64,000 bases of DNA from an uncultured Chitinophaga sp. (GTDB taxonomy: Bacteria > Bacteroidota > Bacteroidia > Cytophagales > Cyclobacteriaceae): positions 1,488,001-1,552,000 of the forward strand of contig CABHOK010000003.1 of NCBI GenBank assembly GCA_902168205.1. The letters run 5' to 3'. Shown in pieces: positions 16,801-25,460 of this stretch (positions are counted from its first letter, which is position 1; each line of letters starts with the position of its first letter). A program made the translations under genes and the position numbers. The notes beneath the pieces were generated by a model. That model did no database searches. It saw only the letters and a program-made list of their open reading frames with translations, and had not been told where the DNA came from.

Positions 16801-18299
16801 AACGTTTGGCGGAAGTAGCGTCTGCAGAGAAAGAAGACTTTCTTTCGGTGATGAGCCACGAGATACGTACTCCGCTCAATTCGGTTATCGGTTTGTCTAA
16901 TCTGCTGTTGAAGAAACAACCGCGTGAAGACCAGTTGCCAATCATGAAGACACTGAAGTATTCGAGCGACAATCTGCTTCATCTTGTAAATGATATACTT
17001 GATTTTAACAAGATACAAGCCGGCAAGATCGAGCTGGAAGATATAACATTTAATACCATTGAGTTCCTGCAGCAGTTCCAGGCAGCGTATCAACCTATAG
17101 CATCCGAGAAAGGACTTGATTTCCGGGTAACAGCCGATGCAACTATACCTACTATACTAAGCGGAGACTCGATGCGACTTAACCAGATCCTGAACAATCT
17201 TGTTAACAACGCCTTGAAATTTACCCAGCATGGTCAGGTAAAAGTAAAAGTGTCGTTAGTCACGAAGAATGAAAATCAGTGCAAGTTGTTATTTGAAGTG
17301 CATGATACCGGTATCGGTATTTCAGAAGATAAACTGCCTCATATATTTCAGCCGTTCCATCAATCTGAAAAATATATATCGCGTAAATTCGGTGGTACCG
17401 GTTTAGGACTCTCGATTGTAAAAAGTCTGGTGTCCGTGTTGAAGGGTGAAATCTCCGTGAAGAGTAAAGCGGGAGAGGGCTCTGTATTCTCCGTGGTAGT
17501 TCCGTTTAATATCTGTTCCGTTGCTATACCACAGCATGTAGGTATAAAAGAACGGAATGAAAGTGCATTGATAGCATCGTTCAAAGGCTATCGGATTTTG
17601 TATGTGGAAGATGTAGAGTCTAACCGCATGGTAGTGGAAAGTTATCTGAAAGACTGCGGAGTAGAATGTACGTTGGCTGCGGATGGCGAGATCGCGTTGA
17701 AGCACACAGCCAATAAAACATTCGATGTTATCCTCATGGATCTGCAGATGCCCGGTCTGAATGGTTATGAAGTTACCGAGGCGCTGCGTTTACAACCGGG
17801 CGGACGTAACAATCATACTCCGGTTATTGCTTTTACAGCCGAAGCGTTGTCGGAAAATCTCAAGACACGCACGGCCATGTATCACATCCAGGATATCATT
17901 ACAAAACCTTTCCAGCTTGACATGCTCATTCGTAAAATCGTAAAAGTGTGTCCGAAGCGAAGAGAGGAAGAAGACTTCCTGTCGTTCCAGTTTTATGAAG
18001 ATGTATTCAACTATAATCCGGAAGAGATGGAGAAAATTAAAACTATCCTGATAAATGATTTCCGGTTAATGGAAGAAAACATAACACGATACGTGGAAGA
18101 GCAGAACATGGATGGTATACGCGCAGAAATTCATAAACTTTCTCCGATCGTAAAGAACCTGCGTTGCAACGCCCTGATACGTTCGTTTGAAGAGTTCAGA
18201 AAATACCACGAGTATTCACCGATTATCAAAGATTTACATATCGAACTATGCAGGCATAACACCATGCTTTATAGCTATGTAGAGAACTTGCAGTATTGA
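13896..18299 (+). CDS. TPR-PAS hybrid sensor histidine kinase with receiver and HPt-like domain
   Basis: The ATG at 13896 starts a signal peptide (MKGSIIFCLVLGSLLGN to LAQ); an ATG at 13863 is also in frame. A periplasmic block of TPR repeats (about residues 30-330) is followed by a membrane helix (about 353-375), four PAS domains (about 405-540, 540-650, 660-780, 850-960), a HisKA domain with the phosphoacceptor in SVMSHEIRTPLN (His near 987), an HATPase domain (NNLVNNALKF, DTGIGIS, GGTGLGLSI), a receiver (Asp of ILMDLQMPG, near 1281) and a C-terminal helical segment with EIHKLSPIVKNL that looks like an HPt domain. This makes a full phosphorelay in one chain, probably ending on the response regulator just upstream. 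TPR domains outside and PAS inside imply that both extracytoplasmic and cytoplasmic cues are read. Confidence 0.92.
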   Translation: MKGSIIFCLVLGSLLGNHATLAQNKKIDSLKTVLKVLRQDTNRVKTLVLLCDAQSYVDYDAIPETANQILTLSEKIDYPQGTAKAYTFLGVYNDRTGKSYLGIDYFLKALRIYEQLQNKRLIAACYNNIGVIYLTQEDNREAYNYFDKALDVWTALNYKSGIARALNNIAIVSEREGRDSLALEYYSRALKLNEELGIKSSVSVVLNSIGKIYFRRHQLADAFTYQQRALQEAKVAGATTRYAVIYLAISEIYLEQHKYKETLEAAQRALQFARQVNSKEEIANSYKLISKAYETNNDFRKAYAYQKLYMSLNDSLQRSENKSAIERFRNNYEMEKQQKEISVLSHQHQIEVHRRNSILITLGGLVCVFFLILSRQRLSAKKKLEVERKSLELLKEQALRLESEVKYKTLIESTLLGVSIARNQQIIYANKTLLRIFGYNNIEEYFQKGVVGVTTHATTETRELIESIIRSYNEGNETPQSFIGHFYDKDNNIRSFEVQAGDIVLENERCRMYVLIEITDRLAAEKASEEMEKLFRLSQHYSDIGSWRWSFNTSGLLWSKTTYKVYGVDTSEEVNAERFFQCVHPEDRDKIALAATVSIERHEPFEVEHRTAPEEGKPVRWVKLKGDVFRNEDGDPVEIFGVAWDVTEAKQIAEELRLSKEKYRILAESGHEVLGLYDLNGIVQYISPAVVRMFGYSPNDIVGQKLTGDRAHPMDKRQLLTNFRLALSQPDESVMMKVRMKRKDNTYIWCQKSFRAIKDQDGTVTGIRCLTRDIGYEIAYEEKLNRSNARLTNSVREYKTLNRKLNYLLKELGKRSRQIESTNHKLTISQRVLKHTYEQLKLKTDALNEIAIIVLCDRYGKISDVNEMFESVMGYDRSEIIGNTYNELKHTLYNSGMHTDDFFRDIWIDVMEGRGWHGEICYRAKSGNLVWCLKHMVPVTENGEFAGYFSFSYDITLDKKREAELMEAKRLAEVASAEKEDFLSVMSHEIRTPLNSVIGLSNLLLKKQPREDQLPIMKTLKYSSDNLLHLVNDILDFNKIQAGKIELEDITFNTIEFLQQFQAAYQPIASEKGLDFRVTADATIPTILSGDSMRLNQILNNLVNNALKFTQHGQVKVKVSLVTKNENQCKLLFEVHDTGIGISEDKLPHIFQPFHQSEKYISRKFGGTGLGLSIVKSLVSVLKGEISVKSKAGEGSVFSVVVPFNICSVAIPQHVGIKERNESALIASFKGYRILYVEDVESNRMVVESYLKDCGVECTLAADGEIALKHTANKTFDVILMDLQMPGLNGYEVTEALRLQPGGRNNHTPVIAFTAEALSENLKTRTAMYHIQDIITKPFQLDMLIRKIVKVCPKRREEEDFLSFQFYEDVFNYNPEEMEKIKTILINDFRLMEENITRYVEEQNMDGIRAEIHKLSPIVKNLRCNALIRSFEEFRKYHEYSPIIKDLHIELCRHNTMLYSYVENLQY

Positions 18300-18404
18300 C
18301 GAGGGAAGGGCTCGCATTGTTCGTTGCAACAAAAGAGACGGGGCTGTCGTTGAGTACAATCAAAAAATCAGATAGATTAGTGTCTCAAAAAGCCCTTTAC
18401 CCCT

Positions 18405-18797
18405 ATGTCCCTTGTAAAAATCAGCGACAACAAGTATTACATCATTTCGATATCTCCTGAAAAGAACAGAGCCTACCTGAAGATTTTGGGCTTCTGGAGG
18501 AACCCTGAAGCCGTGCCAGATTATCTCAAACACTGGACCGCTGCAGTGTCCAGGTTGAAAAGAGGTTTTACGCTTTTAACAGATGCCTCTGAGATGAAAA
18601 CACATCCCAAAGAAGTAGTAAAGCTGCACGAACAGGCACAGGCAATCTTGCTGAAAGCCGGTGTTGTGAAAGTAGCAGAAATACTACGGGATGATGACCT
18701 GGCCGAGATGCAACTCAATGCCGTGGCTAAAACCACACAATTTCCCAAGCAGAATTTTAAATCCGTGGAAGAAGCGGAAGCCTGGCTCGACCAATAG
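18405..18797 (+). CDS. STAS/SpoIIAA-like small cytoplasmic protein
   Basis: This 130-residue protein has no signal peptide or membrane helix. Its alternation of strands and helices (YLKILGFWRNPEAVPDYLKH, FTLLTDASEM, KVAEILRDDD) resembles the SpoIIAA-like/STAS proteins common in Bacteroidota, but no catalytic or phosphorylatable motif is clear. It lies 105 bases after the hybrid kinase and 66 bases before the GH89 gene; either could share its transcript. The function is unknown. Confidence 0.55.
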   Translation: MSLVKISDNKYYIISISPEKNRAYLKILGFWRNPEAVPDYLKHWTAAVSRLKRGFTLLTDASEMKTHPKEVVKLHEQAQAILLKAGVVKVAEILRDDDLAEMQLNAVAKTTQFPKQNFKSVEEAEAWLDQ

Positions 18798-18828
18798 GTA
18801 AATATAGTCTGTTCGATGTTTGTATTTA

Positions 18829-18863
18829 GTGCTATATTTATGGTATATCCATAACTATAGCAC
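18829..18863 (+). repeat. 35-bp inverted repeat abutting the GH89 start codon
   Basis: Arms 18829-18843 (GTGCTATATTTATGG) and 18849-18863 (CCATAACTATAGCAC) are complementary with one mismatch, around a 5-base loop TATAT. The last base of the right arm touches the ATG at 18864. It could be a repressor operator overlapping the transcription start, or a hairpin in the mRNA leader that hides the start codon. There is no T tract, so it is not a terminator. Confidence 0.8.
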
Positions 18864-21116
18864 ATGCCAGACACCTCTTTTGTAAGCCTCCGTCAATCCT
18901 TTCAGAAAGTAATCTATAGCAGCGGTACATATACCGGTTGCCTGTTATTCTGTTTTATACTTTTGATTTCCTGCCGAACCGGTCGGGAAATCCGTGAGTA
19001 CAATGCGAATGTTATGCCCGCTTATAATGCCCTGGAAAGATTGATTGGTCCACGAGCAAATGAATTTGTACTGCGATTAACAAACCATGCCACCGACCAG
19101 GTAACGATCAGCACAGCACGGGGTGAAGTAATTATTGAAGGCAGTTCAATCCCGGCTATATGCTATGGTGCCTATACGTACCTGCGAAAGATCGGAGCTG
19201 TTCATATAAGTTGGGAAGGTAATCGTGTGAGTCTTCCAGCACAGTGGCCCGATCAGTCTTTGCAAACATTGCAATCACCTTTTGTTTACCGGCAATATCT
19301 CAACGTGTGTGCCTTTGGCTATACTACGGTTTGGTGGGATTGGGAACGCTGGGAAAAGGAAATCGACTGGATGGCTATACGCGGCATCAACATGCCTTCT
19401 GCGATGGAAGGGCAGGAGGCGGTATATCTCCGTCTCTGGAAAGAAATGGGGCTTACGGAAGCAGATATACTCCAGCATTTCAGTGGTGCGGCATTTTTAC
19501 CGTGGCATCGTATGGGAAATATAAATGGCTATGGTGGTCCGCTGCCCATGAGCTTCTTCAAAAAGAAAGAAGTATTGCAGAAGCAGATACTCGAACGAAT
19601 GCGATCGCTGGGTATGCAACCTGTTGTACCTGCCTTCAGCGGCTATGTTCCTGCAAAACTGAAGGATAAATTTCAATCGGCACAGATACGACAACTTGAA
19701 CCGTGGGAGAAAGGATTTGAAGGCACCTATATGCTCGATCCGAAAGATCCGTTGTTCCTCACTATAGGCAAACGATTCATTGAGCTATACCAGGAGATGT
19801 ATGGAGATGCATCGTTCTATCTTGCAGATTCATTCAACGAAATGAAGCCTCCGGTTACTCCGGCAAACAAACAAAGCCTGCTGGCAGAATATGGTGAAGC
19901 GGTATATAAATCCATTCAACAAGGCGATTCTTCAGCAACGTGGGTCATGCAGGGATGGCTCTTCGGCAATGATTCTGTTTTTTGGGACACTACATCCATT
20001 CAATCTTTTCTGAGTAAAGTGCCGCCATCGAAAATGATCATTCAGGATTTTGGTAATGATCGCTATCCCGGTATATGGAAACGTACCAAAGCGTATGGTG
20101 GCAAACAATGGACGTACGGCTATGTACACAACTATGGAGGCTCAAACCCGGTATACGGTGACTTTGATTTCTATAATGAAGAAGTTACTGGCCTGCTGAA
20201 TAATACGGATAAACGTAACCTTGTTGGCTATGGTGTTTTGCCTGAAGGACTAAACAACAACTCAGTGGTATATGAGTATATATATGATTTGTCATGGTCG
20301 CCAGAAGGTATAGCATGGAAAGACTGGATCAGACAATATAGTATGGATCGATACGGGTATATATCGGATAATATACTCACCTCATGGGATCTGCTCAAAG
20401 AATCTGTTTTTCAGACACGCTATTGGACACCACGCTGGTGGAATGGGGGAGGAGCTTACCTGTTGTTCAAGCGGCCTACGGCTAACATTGTTGATTTTAA
20501 AGGATACCCGGGCGATAATCAGAAACTCCGAAATGCTGTGCAACGCTTGCTGAAAGACACCGGGCACAACAAACCTGGTACGTTGCTCATATATGACCTT
20601 GTTGAATTTACGCGTCACTATATGAGCATGCATATCGATTCATTATTAATCGATGCTACGAAAGCTTACAAGGCCGGTAATCTCTCGCAGGGTGATGCAT
20701 TGGCTGATAAATCATTTTTTATAGCAGAGAAACTGGATACGCTTATCGGTGTACAGGAATTTAATGTGTTGGACTATTGGCTTGAAGGAGCATCGCGTTA
20801 TGGCGACAATAAGCAGGAGTCTGCACTATATGTGCAGAATGCCCGAACACAGATTACAATATGGGGAGGTGATAACCTGAAAGACTATGCTTCCAAATCA
20901 TGGCAGGGTATGTATAGGGGTTTTTATGTTCCGCGCTGGAAAATGTTTTTTGAAGAGATGAAGAAAGCGCATGCAGCCGGAAAGAAATTCGATGAAGAAG
21001 CGACCCGGTTAAAGATACTGCAATGGGAAGAGGAATGGGTGAAAAAGAGTGATATATTCATGCATATCTATCCGGAAGATGCACCGGAGCGTGTAGCAGA
21101 ACTGCTGAAGCTTTGA
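18864..21116 (+). CDS. GH89 alpha-N-acetylglucosaminidase, lipoprotein
   Basis: The 750-residue product has an N-terminal hydrophobic run ending in the lipobox LISC (Cys near residue 37), so it is probably a lipoprotein at the outer membrane. It covers the NAGLU/GH89 family: an N-terminal alpha/beta domain (ICYGAYTYLRKIGAVHISW), the TIM-barrel core (VYRQYLNVCAFGYTTVWWDW, GINMPSAMEGQEAVY, WHRMGNINGYGGPLP), the acid/base region ADSFNEMKPP and the nucleophile region GYGVLPEGLNNN, and a helical C-terminal domain. It removes terminal alpha-linked N-acetylglucosamine from glycans. A long inverted repeat directly before its ATG suggests tight control. It ends 6 bases from the convergent FG-GAP gene. 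Confidence 0.92.
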   Translation: MPDTSFVSLRQSFQKVIYSSGTYTGCLLFCFILLISCRTGREIREYNANVMPAYNALERLIGPRANEFVLRLTNHATDQVTISTARGEVIIEGSSIPAICYGAYTYLRKIGAVHISWEGNRVSLPAQWPDQSLQTLQSPFVYRQYLNVCAFGYTTVWWDWERWEKEIDWMAIRGINMPSAMEGQEAVYLRLWKEMGLTEADILQHFSGAAFLPWHRMGNINGYGGPLPMSFFKKKEVLQKQILERMRSLGMQPVVPAFSGYVPAKLKDKFQSAQIRQLEPWEKGFEGTYMLDPKDPLFLTIGKRFIELYQEMYGDASFYLADSFNEMKPPVTPANKQSLLAEYGEAVYKSIQQGDSSATWVMQGWLFGNDSVFWDTTSIQSFLSKVPPSKMIIQDFGNDRYPGIWKRTKAYGGKQWTYGYVHNYGGSNPVYGDFDFYNEEVTGLLNNTDKRNLVGYGVLPEGLNNNSVVYEYIYDLSWSPEGIAWKDWIRQYSMDRYGYISDNILTSWDLLKESVFQTRYWTPRWWNGGGAYLLFKRPTANIVDFKGYPGDNQKLRNAVQRLLKDTGHNKPGTLLIYDLVEFTRHYMSMHIDSLLIDATKAYKAGNLSQGDALADKSFFIAEKLDTLIGVQEFNVLDYWLEGASRYGDNKQESALYVQNARTQITIWGGDNLKDYASKSWQGMYRGFYVPRWKMFFEEMKKAHAAGKKFDEEATRLKILQWEEEWVKKSDIFMHIYPEDAPERVAELLKL

Positions 21117-21122
21117 TATATA

Positions 21123-24100
21123 CTAGCGAAGCAGTGTGATGCTCCCGGTCCGGGGATTTTTCTCCTGGCCATCGCAGCGAATAACGAAATAGTAAACACC
21201 ATCGGGCAGTGCTCTGCCATTCATCGTTCCATCCCAATTGTTCAGGTAGGGCTTGGCTTCGTATACCTTGACACCTTTGTCATCAAAGATGGTGACGCTG
21301 CATTGCGGATAGTCCAGTATATTTTCAACCGTCCAGTATGGATTGATGGCATCGGTATTCGGTGAGAAGAAGAGACTCGGCTTGAGCTTGGTTGATGCTG
21401 TTGCGTTTTGTATGCGCACTTCCACAGTTGTTTCTCCGGAACATCCGTGGTCATCTTTTCCCTGTACAGTATAGAGGGTAGATACGGTTGGTCGCGCCAC
21501 CGGGTTGGGTATATCTGCCTGCGATAAAGATATAGCAGGTTCCCAGCTATAGGTCGCCAATCCGGAGGCTTCCAATTGTGTACTTTCACCTTCATTAATA
21601 GTTGCCGGGTGTGCCGTAGCAACTACGTTGGGAGGAGGCAGCGCGGTTACGTTGCCTGTAATGGTGAAGATACAACCATCGCTGCCGGTAACTTCTGCCG
21701 TATAGGCACCGGGTTGTGTTGCTGTTATAGATGGCTCGGTAGATCCTGTGCTCCATTGATAACTATTGAACGAACCCGAGAGTGATAGTATGAGCGATTG
21801 CCCTTCACACATTTCATATACACCTGTGCTGCTGTTCATAACCGGAGGAACGGCCGCTGTAATGCTGATGGATTTTGTTGCCGTTCGCATACAGGCTCCA
21901 CTCTGATAAGAGGCACTAAGGGTAACGGAGTAGGAGGGATTCGCTGAAGTATATATATGGACAGGCTCACGCTCATTGGATGTTTGAGAATCTCCAAAAC
22001 TCCAGGTATAAAATACTTCTGCGGATCCGGAGGTGGTGGTGTTGTTCCTGAACGTTATCTCTGTTCCCTGGCATGCGGATGCCGGAGCATCGAATGCCGG
22101 AGCAGGAGGATCGGCAACAATAAGCGTTGCTGGTGATGAGGTTGCTACGTGACAATTCGGATTAGTGGAAGTTGCCGTGTAATAATACTCTCCGGATGTT
22201 CCCCGTACAATTGACTTACCTGATGAAAGTGCACCTGCTGTTCGTTCATACCATTGATAGGTAAAATCAGTACTATATTGAAATACCGATAGCGTTGAGA
22301 GCTGACCGCCACAGATTACTTCGGGAGTCGAGCGTTGAATGGAGAAGTCTGGTATAGCCGTAACCTGCGCGGTTGTAGTGGCTGTCCGGGCGAGGCAACC
22401 GGTAGCTGCATCACCTGCGTATACATTTACTGAATATATACCGGCATCTTCGACTTTTACATTGTTGATCTGAACCGTTGCATCAGTGCCGATAACTTTT
22501 CCGGAAGCATCCGTCCATTGATAACTGAAGCCTGAACCGAGATTATTATTTAACGAAAGGATAAGTGTTTTACCCTGACACACCGGTCCGTTGTTTGCGG
22601 GCTGCGGATCGGAAGCTGCGCCTGCTGCTATGGTAACTTTCACACTGTTTGATACGGGCACGCAAGATCCATTTTCAGCAGTAGCCTTCACGTTGTATTC
22701 GCCGGATACGGCAGGCGTATAGGTATTTGTGCCGGATGATGTTGTGTTGGTGGAAAGGTTTGTCCATTCATATACTATACCACCGCCTTGTGTCGCGGTA
22801 AGCGCAACGGAATTGCTGCTGCAAATATTCAGCGGTCCGGCCGGTGTTACTTCCGGAATCATGCAAGTCTTATTGCGGAAGATCGAGACTTTTGATGCTG
22901 CTATATTTTGCAACGGATCATCGATACTGGTAAACGCTATATCAGGTTTGCCATCACTGTCCACATCCCCGATGGTTACGTGGCGGTTGAGGTACGTGGT
23001 AGATTTCGTTGTAGCTTGAAAAGATATATTTCCCGATGTACTGGTGTTGTTGAGGATGGTCAGTGATTTCTTTTTCACGGAGGCTGCTACGAGGTCCGCT
23101 TTTCCATCGCCATCCAGGTCACCGAAGGCAAGCCCCCAGGGATCACTGTCAGTCGTAAAAGTTTTGAGTGCACCAAAAGATATACCCGATGCACCGGACT
23201 GATTTACCAACACACCCACGGAAGCTGATGATTGCGTAAATGCTATATCCGCCTTGCCATCACCATCTATATCTCCCGCGCGAATGGTATTGATCGCTGT
23301 TCCTGCCGTAAATTTCTGCGCATTTTCAAATGAAAGAGAACCGGGAATGGAGCTGTTCCTTGCTATCCATATATCTCCGGAAGTTTGATAGGGTGCAGTT
23401 ATTATATCGGGCAGACGATCGCCATCTATATCGGCAAAAGCCAAGGCATCGGTACCCGATATACCCGGAATGGAGATCGTTACCGGAGTTGGTGCAAATA
23501 TGATGGACGTACGCGTGCTTTTATTTTGCAACACCAATACTGCGTTGCTTGCCTGTGATGTAACGAGCAATTCAGGTTTACCATCCAGGTCCATATCGGC
23601 TACTTCTATATGCCGGGGGGTAATGTTGGTGAGCCTGATAGATTGTGATGTAAAAGAAAGTGTACCCGGTCCCGGACTATTATTCTCCAGTATAAATATT
23701 TTGTTGGTTGATCCTTTCTCCGTAGCAATGAGATCCGTTTTTCCATCTCCATTCAAATCGCCACACTTGATTTGAAGCGTGCGCGAAAAAAGATTTATAG
23801 CCGTATTGCTGTTGAACGCTACATTACCGGGACCAGTGCCGGTATTCCGGTATATATTGATCTTGGCAAAATTATCGCTGGCTGTAGCGAGGTCACTCTT
23901 CCGATCACCATCAAGATCGCAGAGACATAAATCATATAGCCCTTCTTCTTTGGCAGCACCTCCGGGAAAATTAAACTGCCCTTCAAGATTATTAGGATTG
24001 AACGGCTGTGCATCATCACCATGGAAGCTCAGGAGAAAAGGATTCTGCGTATAGCCTGTCAGGTTGGAAGTTAAATTCGTAACGGCAATGTTGTCGTATG

Positions 24101-24383
24101 TAGTAAGTGCGGGAATCTTTACCGTGAGCACCTGGTCACTTACCGATACTATATCTGCTCTGGCAGCACCGAACATCACGAGCACTTTGGTTGCATCGGT
24201 ACCAAAGCCACTGCCTTTCATCGTTACGATCTGTTCCATGCTTCCGCTTGTTTTACTCACATATTGGATCACGGGCGTTTGCGCATAGGAAGTTGTTATA
24301 CAATAACTCCATACGAGTAACAAACCGATAAGCTTCAGTAGCAGTAAGTGCTTTCGGTTAGGATCAATTATTGTGAGTATCAT
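21123..24383 (-). CDS. Secreted FG-GAP repeat protein with Ig-like/PKD domains and type B type IX sorting domain
   Basis: The 1086-residue protein has a signal peptide (to about residue 35, TSYAQ), an IPT/TIG domain (residues 37-115, GSMEQIVTMKGSGFG), a seven-bladed FG-GAP/VCBS propeller with calcium-binding GDLDGDGKADL-type loops (about 130-495), a series of Ig-like domains (about 500-890), a PKD domain (FTYTW-type SFGDSQTSNEREPVHIY, about 745-830) and a C-terminal gliding-associated type B sorting domain (SLFFSPNTDAINPYW, ending GSITLLR). It should be exported by the type IX system and held on the cell surface. It is the last gene of the minus-strand operon with PorP/SprF (31-base gap) and the giant adhesin. 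Confidence 0.88.
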   Translation of the reverse strand: MILTIIDPNRKHLLLLKLIGLLLVWSYCITTSYAQTPVIQYVSKTSGSMEQIVTMKGSGFGTDATKVLVMFGAARADIVSVSDQVLTVKIPALTTYDNIAVTNLTSNLTGYTQNPFLLSFHGDDAQPFNPNNLEGQFNFPGGAAKEEGLYDLCLCDLDGDRKSDLATASDNFAKINIYRNTGTGPGNVAFNSNTAINLFSRTLQIKCGDLNGDGKTDLIATEKGSTNKIFILENNSPGPGTLSFTSQSIRLTNITPRHIEVADMDLDGKPELLVTSQASNAVLVLQNKSTRTSIIFAPTPVTISIPGISGTDALAFADIDGDRLPDIITAPYQTSGDIWIARNSSIPGSLSFENAQKFTAGTAINTIRAGDIDGDGKADIAFTQSSASVGVLVNQSGASGISFGALKTFTTDSDPWGLAFGDLDGDGKADLVAASVKKKSLTILNNTSTSGNISFQATTKSTTYLNRHVTIGDVDSDGKPDIAFTSIDDPLQNIAASKVSIFRNKTCMIPEVTPAGPLNICSSNSVALTATQGGGIVYEWTNLSTNTTSSGTNTYTPAVSGEYNVKATAENGSCVPVSNSVKVTIAAGAASDPQPANNGPVCQGKTLILSLNNNLGSGFSYQWTDASGKVIGTDATVQINNVKVEDAGIYSVNVYAGDAATGCLARTATTTAQVTAIPDFSIQRSTPEVICGGQLSTLSVFQYSTDFTYQWYERTAGALSSGKSIVRGTSGEYYYTATSTNPNCHVATSSPATLIVADPPAPAFDAPASACQGTEITFRNNTTTSGSAEVFYTWSFGDSQTSNEREPVHIYTSANPSYSVTLSASYQSGACMRTATKSISITAAVPPVMNSSTGVYEMCEGQSLILSLSGSFNSYQWSTGSTEPSITATQPGAYTAEVTGSDGCIFTITGNVTALPPPNVVATAHPATINEGESTQLEASGLATYSWEPAISLSQADIPNPVARPTVSTLYTVQGKDDHGCSGETTVEVRIQNATASTKLKPSLFFSPNTDAINPYWTVENILDYPQCSVTIFDDKGVKVYEAKPYLNNWDGTMNGRALPDGVYYFVIRCDGQEKNPRTGSITLLR

Positions 24384-24414
24384 GAGCGCGGGTATTTTTT
24401 ATGAGACAGCATGG

Positions 24415-25431
24415 CTAATTCCAGAAGCCTTCCTTGCTATTGAAAGAAGGGCAGGGAATAAGCTTGTATTTCTTTTTCTTCTTGTCCGAGTTACGTGCCG
24501 CGAATTCGTAAACAAGGGACACCTCATGTGCTCCGCCCGAGGCAGACTGCAGTTTGGAGATGGTAAAGTCGTAACTATACCCGATGTTGAAATTCTTGAA
24601 ATATAGTCCGAGAAAAATGATGAAGGCGTCCTGCTCAACCGTGTTGTTCACACCTTTCTGGAACGGCTTCCCCCGATACCAGAGTCCAAGTGATACCGGG
24701 TCGATGTGATAATTTAAACCCAGATCAAGTTGTGAGAATGAAGCGCCTTGCATCTGATAAATGAAAGAGGGCGTGAGGTACGATGGTCGTGCTGTCCGCG
24801 AGCCTTGCAGCGGAATCTTTACACCACCGTGTATCGAAGTCTTCATCGGCAATCGGCTGCTTTCTCCCAACACTGAAAGATCAGGTTGATTGATGTGGGC
24901 GAAAGAAGCTCCGAGCCATATCTCTTTTGAGTATAAAACAAAGCCCGATCCGAAGTCGAGGTAATTTTCATTGCCGATCCTGCTCAATTCCGGATCGAGG
25001 GAAGTGCCGTTATACTCAAGTCCATCGCCCATGCGTAACTTGGTGCGGTCAATTCCATTCATACCATAACCAAAAGATATACCAGGTGAAAAAACAAGTT
25101 TGCTGGTAAGTTTTATCTTGTAAGAATATAGCAGGCTGGCTGTTGTGGTGCGCCAGCCGGCCGAGCCGATTTTATCCGTTGTAAAAAGTATACCAAAACC
25201 ACTGCGCAGTTCATTTACAAAAATATCGTAAGAGGCTGCGTATGTGGAGAACGCCTGTGGCAGACTAGGCCACTGTATACGGTGGTTCACCACGAGGCGT
25301 TGCTGGGGTGTTATACCGGTAAAGCCCGGGTTGAGATATAGTGGTGCCTGGTAATATTGTGAGAAGTGCGGGTCCTGACCAGTTGCCACAAATCCTGCAC
25401 ACAGAAAAATGAATACTATATATTTTTTCAT
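24415..25431 (-). CDS. PorP/SprF family type IX secretion outer-membrane protein
   Basis: The 338-residue protein has a signal peptide (to about residue 18, ATGQ) and the family signature directly after it: DPHFSQYYQAPLYLNPGFTG. The rest is an outer-membrane barrel with aromatic alternating strands. SprF-type proteins are needed for export and surface attachment of their partner type B-sorted adhesins. It lies 29 bases after the giant adhesin gene and 31 bases before the FG-GAP gene, so it probably serves both. Confidence 0.93.
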   Translation of the reverse strand: MKKYIVFIFLCAGFVATGQDPHFSQYYQAPLYLNPGFTGITPQQRLVVNHRIQWPSLPQAFSTYAASYDIFVNELRSGFGILFTTDKIGSAGWRTTTASLLYSYKIKLTSKLVFSPGISFGYGMNGIDRTKLRMGDGLEYNGTSLDPELSRIGNENYLDFGSGFVLYSKEIWLGASFAHINQPDLSVLGESSRLPMKTSIHGGVKIPLQGSRTARPSYLTPSFIYQMQGASFSQLDLGLNYHIDPVSLGLWYRGKPFQKGVNNTVEQDAFIIFLGLYFKNFNIGYSYDFTISKLQSASGGAHEVSLVYEFAARNSDKKKKKYKLIPCPSFNSKEGFWN

Positions 25432-25460
25432 CGCTTCGTTCTATTTGACGATATATACAT

